Shown: piece by piece, positions 55,451 to 62,860 of the stretch | How positions within the stretch are numbered: position 1 is the first letter of the stretch | Layout of the letters: each line of letters opens with the position of its first letter | Assembly (NCBI GenBank): GCA_963753685.1 | Contig: CAVWDE010000010.1 | Coordinates: 248,001 to 312,000, forward strand | DNA: 64,000 nt | From: DATAOG01 sp963753685 | Lineage (GTDB): Bacteria > Pseudomonadota > Alphaproteobacteria > Geminicoccales > Geminicoccaceae | Direction: 5' to 3' | Program-made: the position numbers and the translations under genes | The notes under the pieces: model-generated | The model's input: the letters and a program-made list of their open reading frames with translations, nothing else | Database searches by the model: none | What the model was told of the DNA's origin: nothing

Positions 55451-57829
55451 TTGCGCCGCCTCGGCCGCTGGCTCGGTTGGGCGCTGCTCGGCCTCGTGGT
55501 GCTGAGCGTCGCGGGGCTGGGTGGCGGATACCTGTGGCTGCGGCAGTCCCTGCCGCAGCTCGATGGCGAGATCCGGGTGGCCGGGCTGGAGGCGTCGGTC
55601 ACGGTCGTGCGCGATCAGTGGGCGATCCCGCACATCGAAGCGGAGAGCTTCGAGGATGCGGTCTTCGGGCTCGGCTTCGTCCATGCCCAGGACCGACTCT
55701 GGCAGATGGAGTTCCAGCGGCGGGTCGGCGCCGGGCGGCTGGCCGAGATCGTGGGCGCGGCGGCGGTGCCGACCGATCGCTTCATGCGCACGCTCGGGCT
55801 CTATCGTCGGGCGGCGGCCAGCTTTGCCCATCTGGCGCCCGCGACCCGCGCCTGGCTCGAGGCCTACGCCGCGGGCGTCAATGCCTATCTCGCGACCCGG
55901 CGCGGGCCCCTGCCGCCGGAGTTCCTGATCCTCCGCTATGACGAGGTCGAGCCCTGGACGCCCGCGGACAGCCTGGTCTGGCTGCGCCTGATGGCGCTCG
56001 ATCTCGGCACCAACTACCTGGACGAGCTCCTGCGCGCGCGGCTCAGCACGCGGCTCACCGACGCACAGATCGCGGACATCTGGCCGGACTATCCGAACGA
56101 CGCGCCGGTCACGCTGGCGGCGCTGACCAAGGGTCTCGGGCTGGCGGCGCTGGCATCGGTGCTGCCCGCGCCAAGCGCGCCCAGGGACGGCTCCAACGCC
56201 TGGGCGCTGGCCGGCAGCCGGACGCGCACCGGGGCGCCCCTTCTGGCCAACGATCCCCATCTCGGGCTGGAGGCGCCGGGCATCTGGTATCTCGCGCATC
56301 TGAAGACGCCGGAGGGCGAGGTCATCGGCGCGACGCTGCCGGGCGTGCCGGCGGTCGTGCTCGGCCACAATGGCACCATCGCCTGGGGCTTCACCAACAC
56401 CGGCGCCGACGTCGAGGACCTGTTCGTCGAGCGGCTCGATGCCAAGGATGCCGGCCGCTACCTGACGCCGGACGGCTCGGCACCGTTCGCGGTCCGGGAC
56501 GAGCTCATCAAGGTCAAGGGCGGCGAGCCGATCTCCATCCAGGTGCGCGAGACCCGGCACGGGCCGGTGCTCTCGGACGTGCTGCCGGACGCGAGCACGA
56601 TCTTCGGCAAGGATCGGGTGCTGGCGCTCGCCTGGACCGGGCTGGCCGAGGACGATCGCACCGCGGACGCGCTGGTCGCGCTCGACCAGGCCAGGGACTG
56701 GGCGGGCTTCGTTGAGGCGACCCGAGCGGTCGGCGCACCCATGCAGAACATCCTGTACGCCGACACCGGGGGCCACATCGGCTTCATCGCGCCCGGGCGG
56801 GTGCCGATCCGGCGCCAGGGCGACGGCCGCTGGCCCGCCCCGGGCTGGAGCGGCGACCACGACTGGCAGGGTTGGGTGCCCTTCGACGCCCTGCCGCGCG
56901 TGCTCGACCCCAAGGATGGCCGGCTGTTCAACGCCAACAACAAGGTCGTGCCGGACGGCTACCCCTATCTTTTGACCGCGGACTGGGAGGCGTCCTATCG
57001 GGCGCGCCGACTGGCCGAGCTCCTCCAGGGCAGCGGCTTCGACCTCGCCGACTTCGCGGCGATCCAGGCCGACCAGTATTCGCCGCTGGCGGCCGACCTG
57101 CTGCCGGTGATGCTCGAGGCCAAGCCCGCAAGCGAGGCGGCGGCCGCGGCCATGCGCGAGCTTCGGGCCTGGGACCGGGTGATGCGCCCGGACGGGCGGG
57201 CGCCGCTCCTGTTCGCGGCCTGGTACCGCGAGCTGTCGCGGCTGATCCAGGCCGACGAGCTCGGCCCCCTGTTCCCCGCCTTCTGGGCGGTGCGGCCGCG
57301 GTTCATGGAGCAGATTTTGAAGCGGCGCCCGGTCTGGTGCGACGACATCCGGACCCAGGCGGTCGAGACCTGCGCCGCACTCGCGAGCCAGGCGCTCGAG
57401 CGGGCGCTCGCCGACCTCGCCCACCGCTATGGCGCGGACCAGGGGCACTGGCGCTGGGGCGACGCGCATCCGGCGCGCATGACGCACCCCATTCTCGGCC
57501 AGCTACCGCTGCTCGGCCGGCTGTTCAACATCGAAGTGCCGAGCGGCGGTGGCGACACCACGGTCGACGTCGGGCACTTCGCGCCCCGCGACGAGGCGCA
57601 TCCCTTCGCCAGCATCCACGCCGCCACCTACCGCGGGCTGTACGACCTGGCCGACCTCGACCGCTCGCGCTGGATCGCCGCGACCGGCCAGTCGGGCAAC
57701 CCGTTGTCCGGGCACTATCGCGACCTCACGAGGCTCTGGGCGCGGGGCGAGACGGTGCTGATGACGCGCCGCCCGGAAGCCTACGGCAGGGGCGCGATCG
57801 GCCGGCTGCGACTGGGACCCGGCGGGTGA
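55451..57829 (+). CDS. Penicillin acylase family Ntn-hydrolase
   Basis: Predicted 792-aa amide hydrolase made as a precursor that cuts itself into alpha and beta chains. An N-terminal membrane/signal helix lies at residues about 8-30. The alpha part contains VRDQWAIPHIEAESFEDAVFGLGFVHAQDRLWQME. Cleavage is expected at Gly247-Ser248 in RDGSNAWALAG, freeing the N-terminal Ser nucleophile. The beta chain has ANDPHLGLEAPGIWY and ending DLTRLWARG. Family members hydrolyse penicillins or acyl-homoserine lactones; which one is not clear. The start is TTG 55451, one base after the HAD stop. Confidence 0.92.
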   Translation: MRRLGRWLGWALLGLVVLSVAGLGGGYLWLRQSLPQLDGEIRVAGLEASVTVVRDQWAIPHIEAESFEDAVFGLGFVHAQDRLWQMEFQRRVGAGRLAEIVGAAAVPTDRFMRTLGLYRRAAASFAHLAPATRAWLEAYAAGVNAYLATRRGPLPPEFLILRYDEVEPWTPADSLVWLRLMALDLGTNYLDELLRARLSTRLTDAQIADIWPDYPNDAPVTLAALTKGLGLAALASVLPAPSAPRDGSNAWALAGSRTRTGAPLLANDPHLGLEAPGIWYLAHLKTPEGEVIGATLPGVPAVVLGHNGTIAWGFTNTGADVEDLFVERLDAKDAGRYLTPDGSAPFAVRDELIKVKGGEPISIQVRETRHGPVLSDVLPDASTIFGKDRVLALAWTGLAEDDRTADALVALDQARDWAGFVEATRAVGAPMQNILYADTGGHIGFIAPGRVPIRRQGDGRWPAPGWSGDHDWQGWVPFDALPRVLDPKDGRLFNANNKVVPDGYPYLLTADWEASYRARRLAELLQGSGFDLADFAAIQADQYSPLAADLLPVMLEAKPASEAAAAAMRELRAWDRVMRPDGRAPLLFAAWYRELSRLIQADELGPLFPAFWAVRPRFMEQILKRRPVWCDDIRTQAVETCAALASQALERALADLAHRYGADQGHWRWGDAHPARMTHPILGQLPLLGRLFNIEVPSGGGDTTVDVGHFAPRDEAHPFASIHAATYRGLYDLADLDRSRWIAATGQSGNPLSGHYRDLTRLWARGETVLMTRRPEAYGRGAIGRLRLGPGG

Positions 57830-58258
57830 TCGGGGCGCTTCGCGATGGGGCGGCATTTGGTCGCAGTATGAGCTCTTTTTGCACAGGCCGACCCGTAGTC
57901 CGGGAAGTTCGCGTAGCGCGCGATGAAAAGTCGTCAACAGCCTGTGGATAAAAGCGTCTTTCCCCTGTCGGTTGTATCGATCCGAAGACCTGAATCGGCC
58001 CTCTGGGTCGCCCGGGTGATCGGGGAGGACTCGGGCTTTTGCTGCCTGGGCAATCACTTGGCCGACCCAACAACATAGGCAATTCGTACAACTTGCAGGG
58101 CTCAGAGCGCTCGCCCTGGCGGCCCCGCGCCGCCGACAGCATTTTTCTCTAGCGCAGTGGTTTCGAGTGGGCCTATTTTACCTCGCGTAGTCCCATCCCA
58201 TCCGAAACTCACGTTGAGCGGGAAACCCGTATCAGCGGGCCGTGGAGTCGCACCGACA
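57830..58258. promoter_or_regulatory. Intergenic region, 429 bp, with a DnaA-box-like site
   Basis: Lies between the penicillin acylase and the XRE regulator. It is lower in GC than its flanks, especially at 57860-57970. TGTGGATAA at 57943-57951 is the exact reverse complement of the DnaA box TTATCCACA. The remaining part upstream of 58259 must hold the promoter of the regulator. No coding frame or RNA gene was recognised. Confidence 0.45.
57943..57951 (-). promoter_or_regulatory. DnaA-box-like 9-mer
   Basis: TGTGGATAA, an exact match to the DnaA box consensus TTATCCACA on the minus strand. Only one perfect site was seen here, in lower-GC sequence before the XRE regulator. A single box may occur by chance in 64 kb or may tune the regulator to replication; it does not make an origin. 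Confidence 0.4.
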
Positions 58259-58681
58259 ATGACCCAACTTGCCAGCAAGGTAGCCAGTCGCGGGGTCGGG
58301 GGCCGAAGTCGCGCCCTCGACGTCGACCGATTCGTCAGCCTGCGCATCCGTCAGCGGCGCATCATGCTCGGCCTCACCCAACAGCAGATGGCCGAGCTGA
58401 TCGGCGTCACCTATCAGCAGGCGCACAAGTACGAGACCGGGATCAATCGGATCTCGGCCGGCCGGCTGTATCAGATCGCGCGCGCGCTCGGGGTCGAGAT
58501 CAGCCACTTCTTCGAGGACGTCGAGCCGGGCAGCAGCACCACCCGCAATCAGGAGCTGATGCCGCAGCAACGCATGCTCCTGGAGCTGGCGCGCAATTTC
58601 GCCGCGATCAAGAGCCGCAAGCACCAGGAGGCGCTCTGTCACCTGGCCCGGGTCCTGAGCGACGGCGACGCGCGCCATTAG
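58259..58681 (+). CDS. XRE-family helix-turn-helix regulator
   Basis: Predicted 140-aa DNA-binding protein. The HTH_3 domain (residues about 22-80) reads SLRIRQRRIMLGLTQQQMAELIGVTYQQAHKYETG in pieces, with the recognition helix at VTYQQAHKYE, and continues INRISAGRLYQIARALG. The C-terminal ~55 residues are helical. This compact layout, with YQQ.HKYE.G, is common for alphaproteobacterial regulators. ATG 58259 gives MTQLASK; the longer frame to 58157 has no support. The target is unknown. Confidence 0.9.
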   Translation: MTQLASKVASRGVGGRSRALDVDRFVSLRIRQRRIMLGLTQQQMAELIGVTYQQAHKYETGINRISAGRLYQIARALGVEISHFFEDVEPGSSTTRNQELMPQQRMLLELARNFAAIKSRKHQEALCHLARVLSDGDARH

Positions 58682-58705
58682 CCGCGAGCGGGTCCGGGGA
58701 TCCCT

Positions 58706-59764
58706 CTAGCGACGGAGCGCGCCCAACAGCCAAAGGACCAGATAGACCAGGACCGGCGAGGCCGCGATCAGCAGCATCCCGATCACGAAGCCAGAGGGGT
58801 TCTCGGTGAACGGCAGGCCGCCCAGGTTCATGCCGAAGATGCCGGCGATCACGCTCGGCGGCAGGAACAGGGCGGTGATCACCGACAGGATGTAGAGGTG
58901 CCGGTTGACCCGGCTGGCGATCCGCGAGTCGATCTCGTCCTGCAACAGTCGCGCCTGCTGCTGGATTGCGACGATGTCGCCGTCGAGGGCATCCAGACGC
59001 TGGGCGATGCGCGCTGCCGTCTCGAGCAGGGCCTGTGGCAGCCGGCCGGGAGGCTCGCGCTCGATCCGGTGGAACATGGCCCGCAACCCGCTGAGCTGGC
59101 GGTGCAGGTGAACGCTGCGCCGGCAAATCGCCGCGAGCGCGCCCGGATCGGTTCCGCTGCGCTCGCCAAGGACGGCGTCCTCGATCGCTTCCAGGTCCTG
59201 GATCTGTGTGGCCGCGACCTCGGCGGCGGCGTCGGCGACGCCGCTCACGATCGCCTCCAGAAGGGCGACCGGCCCCCCCGCGACCTGGCCGGCCTCGACC
59301 GCCCGACGCGTCGAGTTCGGCGGCCTGTAGCGGTTGCTGGCGGCCACTGAGCAGGAAGCGGTCGGCAAGCACGAGATGGAGGCACGCCGTCCGGCTCGAG
59401 CTACGATCCAGCTGGCGGCGGAATCGTGCAGGACGCCCATCAGCAGGCCGTCCGCCACCAGCACCCGCTGGTGATGGTCGGGCGAGGTCATGATCTCGCG
59501 CGCCGCCGCCGGCAGGGCCGATTGGCTCGCGAGCCACTGGCAGGCGCGCCGGTCGACCAGATTCAGATGGAGCCAGCGGAAGCCCTCGCCAGGCAGCGCC
59601 AGATCGATCGGCTGATCGTCGGCAAGCCGTTCACCGCGGCCGGCCTCGTCGAACCGATATGCCCAGACGAGCCCCGGCACCGCCGGCCGCGCCACGATCG
59701 GGATGGCGGCGATCGGCCTGCGGGCGACCGCAGCCTCGCCAGCCGGCACGGGATTCTGATCCAT
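58706..59764 (-). CDS. ZntB/CorA-family divalent metal transporter, with compensated frameshift
   Basis: Predicted 352-aa inner-membrane transporter of the CorA superfamily, ZntB branch. The N-terminal cytoplasmic domain (WLHLNLVDRRACQWL) and long helices lead to two C-terminal membrane helices with the pore motif GMN in GIFGMNLGG. Between about 59318 and 59422 the conceptual protein is odd; the neighbouring frame there reads LHLVLADRFLLSGRQQPLQ, which fits ZntB. Adding one base near 59422 and dropping one T at 59316-59317 restores HDFRRQLDRSS and QAADSTRRAVEAG. The net length is unchanged, so the ends stay in frame. Real mutation or consensus error are both possible. Confidence 0.85.
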   Translation of the reverse strand: MDQNPVPAGEAAVARRPIAAIPIVARPAVPGLVWAYRFDEAGRGERLADDQPIDLALPGEGFRWLHLNLVDRRACQWLASQSALPAAAREIMTSPDHHQRVLVADGLLMGVLHDSAASWIVARAGRRASISCLPTASCSVAASNRYRPPNSTRRAVEAGQVAGGPVALLEAIVSGVADAAAEVAATQIQDLEAIEDAVLGERSGTDPGALAAICRRSVHLHRQLSGLRAMFHRIEREPPGRLPQALLETAARIAQRLDALDGDIVAIQQQARLLQDEIDSRIASRVNRHLYILSVITALFLPPSVIAGIFGMNLGGLPFTENPSGFVIGMLLIAASPVLVYLVLWLLGALRR

Positions 59765-59838
59765 CCTCCCTCGTCGATCAACGCGACCCTCTAGGTTGAT
59801 GAGATCTGGTGACAGAACGATGATGGCGCCCTGCGGCG

Positions 59839-60525
59839 TCAGCGGGCCGAGGCCAGCTGGTGGGCGTAGCGGGCCGGCTCGGGCAGCCGGTAGGGGCCGG
59901 TGCAGGCGAGCGTCAGACGGAGCGCGCTCGCCAGACTGACCCGATGCCCGATCGAGACGAACAGCGGCTTGACGCCGGCGCGCGAGCGCAGCACGGCGCC
60001 GATCACCTGGTCCCGATCGTGGAGCAAGTCCCGATCGAGCAGCGGCGACCAGGCGCCGCGTGCGCTCGCAGGCTCCTCAAACGTCCCGATCAGGCGCGAC
60101 TTGGCGACCCCGATCGCGGGCACATCGAGCAGCCAGCCGAGATGGCAGGCGAGGCCGAAGCGGCGCGGATGGGCGAAGCCCTGACCGTCGCAGAGCAGGA
60201 GGTCGGGGGTCGTGGCGAGCGCCGCCAGGGCCTCGATGGCCGCCGGGATCTCGCGGAACGACAGCAGGCCCGGGACGTAGGGGAAGCGGGTCGGACAGCG
60301 GGCGAGCGCGCTCTCGACCAGGTCCAGCTCGGGCAGCCGGAGCACCGCGACCGCAGCCCGGGTGACCTCGCCCGCCTGCTCGAAGCCGATGTCGACCCCG
60401 GCGACCAGCGTGACCTCGCCGAACCGGTCCTCAAGCTCGACCTCGCCGGCCAGCGCCAGCTGCAGCGCGCGCGCGTCTGCCGGGGTCAGATCCCAGGCGT
60501 GGAGATGGGCGGGCTTCAGCGGCAC
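59839..60525 (-). CDS. nfi: Endonuclease V (deoxyinosine 3' endonuclease)
   Basis: Predicted 228-aa repair nuclease that nicks DNA near deaminated adenine (inosine). Catalytic residues are in place: Asp45 in VAGVDIGF, Tyr83 and Glu92 in YVPGLLSFREIP, Asp113 in LLLCDGQGFAHPR and Lys142 in IGVAKS. The GTG at 60525 overlaps the end of the Nudix gene by ten bases; the frame upstream is Nudix antiphase sequence. Co-expression with a Nudix hydrolase fits removal of damaged bases and nucleotides. Confidence 0.93.
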   Translation of the reverse strand: MPLKPAHLHAWDLTPADARALQLALAGEVELEDRFGEVTLVAGVDIGFEQAGEVTRAAVAVLRLPELDLVESALARCPTRFPYVPGLLSFREIPAAIEALAALATTPDLLLCDGQGFAHPRRFGLACHLGWLLDVPAIGVAKSRLIGTFEEPASARGAWSPLLDRDLLHDRDQVIGAVLRSRAGVKPLFVSIGHRVSLASALRLTLACTGPYRLPEPARYAHQLASAR

Positions 60526-60953
60526 GCGCGCCGCTCGCGCGCGAGCCCGATGATCCGCAGGGTCTCCGACCAGAGCCCGAGCACGTGGGCCTCCTCGAGC
60601 GTGAACCAGCGGGCGTCGGCGGCATCGCCGCCCGGACGGAGGTCCTGCCCCTGCACCTCGGCGCTGAAGTCGATCAGGGTGTAATGATAGCGCACGCGCT
60701 CCCCCTCGCGCTCGATCAGGTCGACCACCGCGAGCACCTCGCCGACCTCGACCGCGAGGCCGGTCTCCTCCAGGACCTCGCGCTTCGCCGCCTCGGCGAC
60801 CGTCTCGCCGAGCTTCTGCGCCCCGCCGGGCAGGCTCCAATGCCCGACCCGCGGCGGCTTGCCGCGCCGGATCAGCAGCAGATGCTCGCCGTGCCAGACG
60901 ACGACGCCGACGCCGACCAGCGGCCTTGGCGGATACTCGCGGCTCGAGTTCAT
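60516..60953 (-). CDS. Nudix hydrolase (ADP-ribose pyrophosphatase/MutT-like)
   Basis: Predicted 145-aa Nudix enzyme. The Nudix box is intact: GGAQKLGE, then REVLEETGL with the EExG core (about residues 43-66). The N-terminal VGVGVVVWHGEHLLLIRRGKPP and the WSLPGG strand are typical of NUDT/ADP-ribose-pyrophosphatase-like members. It is the first gene of the pair with endonuclease V. Substrate unknown. Confidence 0.92.
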   Translation of the reverse strand: MNSSREYPPRPLVGVGVVVWHGEHLLLIRRGKPPRVGHWSLPGGAQKLGETVAEAAKREVLEETGLAVEVGEVLAVVDLIEREGERVRYHYTLIDFSAEVQGQDLRPGGDAADARWFTLEEAHVLGLWSETLRIIGLARERRACR

Positions 60954-60992
60954 GGCTCCGTGGTCGCAGCCGGCCGGGGTGCCGGCGCGGAT

Positions 60993-62123
60993 CTACAAGA
61001 ACAGGGTCAACACACCCGTATAGCCATACAGCCGGTCGCGATAGATCTCACCATTGGTGAAAAAGCCGGCGAGCGGCACCGGACCGAGCGCCGCCTCGAT
61101 CATCTTCAGCTCGGCCGAATCCGGACCGAACATGTGGGCGCCACGTGCGACGCAGGTGTGATAGAGCGCGCCCCGGACGGGGCGGCCTTCGAACCGCGAG
61201 CGGAGGTCGCCCAGCATCCGGCGCAGATCGGCCTGGGCGGCGCTGCCGTCGCGCTTGACGAACATCAGCTGGTCGCCTCGCCTGAGCTCGGCGCCGAGTC
61301 CGATGATCCCCCGCCGCGCGTCGATCGCGAGCAACGGCCGGACCACATAGTCGGCGCGATCGGAGCCGGGCAGCGGGAGCGCGGCATGGATGTAGCCGCC
61401 GATGCGCTCGGGGTTGCGCGCCAGGACCTCGCCGACCTCGTCCTCCAGGACCGCGACCGCGGGCCGGCCGTCGATCGCCAGCACCCAGGGCCCCTGGCTG
61501 GCGCTCACCTCGTGGACCGGGCCGATCGGCGTGCAGCCCTGGGAGAGGCCGGTGATCAGGGGCACCTCGGCGGTCATCAGGACGCCCGAGATCCCGCCTT
61601 CGGTCGGGCGGCCGGCGATCTGCAGCATGGAGCCGCCGGCGGAGGTCAGACCGCCGACCAGAAACGCCCCGCTACCCGCACTCAGCCGGGCGACCGTCTC
61701 GGCCGCGCCGCCGTGGCGGGGATCGCCGTGCACCACGCCGAAGCGGTCGCCGCCATTCCGACCCCAGGCAGCGAGCCGCCGGTCGAGATCATCCGCATCG
61801 TCGCGCAGGCCGTCGAACATCCGGAAGCTGCGCTCGGGCAGGCTGGCAACCAGCGCCACGATCGCGCCGCCGTCCCCCCCGGCACCCATGTATTCCCGAC
61901 CGCTGGTGCAGACCCCGGCGCCGCCGGTGCCCACCCAGTCGCGCACGCCGGTCGCGTCGGCCAGGCGGGCGACGATCAGGTCCAAGGCCTCGGCCAGCGG
62001 ATCGCTGGCATAGACGAAGCCGAGATTGGCGCCCGCCGGCAGATCGGCCAGGCCTTGGATGCAAGCCCGACAGGCGCGATGCCAGTCGGCGCCGCGCCCG
62101 TGGGCCGCGCGGAAAACCTCCAT
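60993..62123 (-). CDS. FIST-domain sensory protein
   Basis: Predicted 376-aa soluble protein with a FIST N domain (about residues 30-215: ANLGFVYASDPL, WVGTGGAGVCTSGREY, FLVGGLTSAGG) and a FIST C domain (about 220-360, ending GALYHTCVARG and LAGFFTNGEIY). FIST proteins sense small ligands such as amino acids and often work with c-di-GMP or histidine-kinase partners. ATG 62123 follows a G-rich ribosome site; a GTG at 62138 is possible. A REC-PAS-GGDEF gene lies on the other strand 740 bases away. Confidence 0.88.
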   Translation of the reverse strand: MEVFRAAHGRGADWHRACRACIQGLADLPAGANLGFVYASDPLAEALDLIVARLADATGVRDWVGTGGAGVCTSGREYMGAGGDGGAIVALVASLPERSFRMFDGLRDDADDLDRRLAAWGRNGGDRFGVVHGDPRHGGAAETVARLSAGSGAFLVGGLTSAGGSMLQIAGRPTEGGISGVLMTAEVPLITGLSQGCTPIGPVHEVSASQGPWVLAIDGRPAVAVLEDEVGEVLARNPERIGGYIHAALPLPGSDRADYVVRPLLAIDARRGIIGLGAELRRGDQLMFVKRDGSAAQADLRRMLGDLRSRFEGRPVRGALYHTCVARGAHMFGPDSAELKMIEAALGPVPLAGFFTNGEIYRDRLYGYTGVLTLFL

Positions 62124-62860
62124 GCGACTGCCCCCCAAACCGCCCCTTCACCTAGCCTAGCCGCTCGCGAAAGCCAATGATCGGGAGAAGCTTCAACTTG
62201 TGGGCGATATTTCTCTTGACGAACATTTCCGAAACGTTGAAGGTACGCCTAACGTTGGTTGGTGCAACGGGTGACTCCACGGCATGGCCAACGTTGACAG
62301 CTGAGATGGGACCTCGGGGGGTCGTCCGTTCGGGCGGCCCCCCAGCGTTCTTCGAAAGACCCTGCCCGACGGCGCCCTGCGCCTCGGCACTCTGAGCCGT
62401 GTCCAGCGGCAGGGCCGGGTCTGGCCCAACCTCCGGGCGATACGATCGTAGAGCCACCGTCAGATCGCAAATCGCCGCCTGGCCGGCGCTCGCCGCAACC
62501 CGGCGTCGGCCAGAACTGCCAGCCGTCGGCACATCGTGGCCGGTCGATCGCCGTGGCGCAGGGGCCCGCCCGGACGCGCAGTCCCAAGGTCCGCCAACCG
62601 GTCCAGCGGGTGGTATCGGAAAGATCGCAGCCGCGCGCACAGGCACCGAGGGATCGTTCTCGTCCAAACCCGCGCCCGGGTGGGTGGGACACTCGCCGGA
62701 CCCGCGAAGTGGCCTTGCCGAAGATAACTCCGGGTGTTAATTTACGGCTGGCTTTTCACCTTTTGCTTGATGAATAGCCGACGCTCAGCTAAGGAAGGCC
62801 CAGCGGTTGCGCTCCCTGCCCGCGTAGTCGCGTGCACCCATCGTCGAGTACCGATTTGCG
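62124..62860. promoter_or_regulatory. Divergent intergenic region with three AACGTT sites
   Basis: The 737-bp gap separates the FIST gene (minus) from the REC-PAS-GGDEF gene (plus). AACGTT, a palindromic hexamer, occurs at 62233-62238, 62251-62256 and 62290-62295, within the likely FIST upstream region. An AT-richer segment with TAAC / GTTA arms lies near 62726-62740, before the plus-strand gene. Frames in between are not coding-like. No RNA gene was recognised. Confidence 0.4.

Noticed and set aside
57830..58258. Chromosomal replication origin
   Set aside because: Only one perfect DnaA box, no cluster of boxes, no AT-rich unwinding element and no origin-linked genes nearby.
62152..62667. 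171-codon minus-strand frame in the FIST/GGDEF gap
   Set aside because: Composition is not protein-like and no family block was recognised; it also lies across the likely promoter region.
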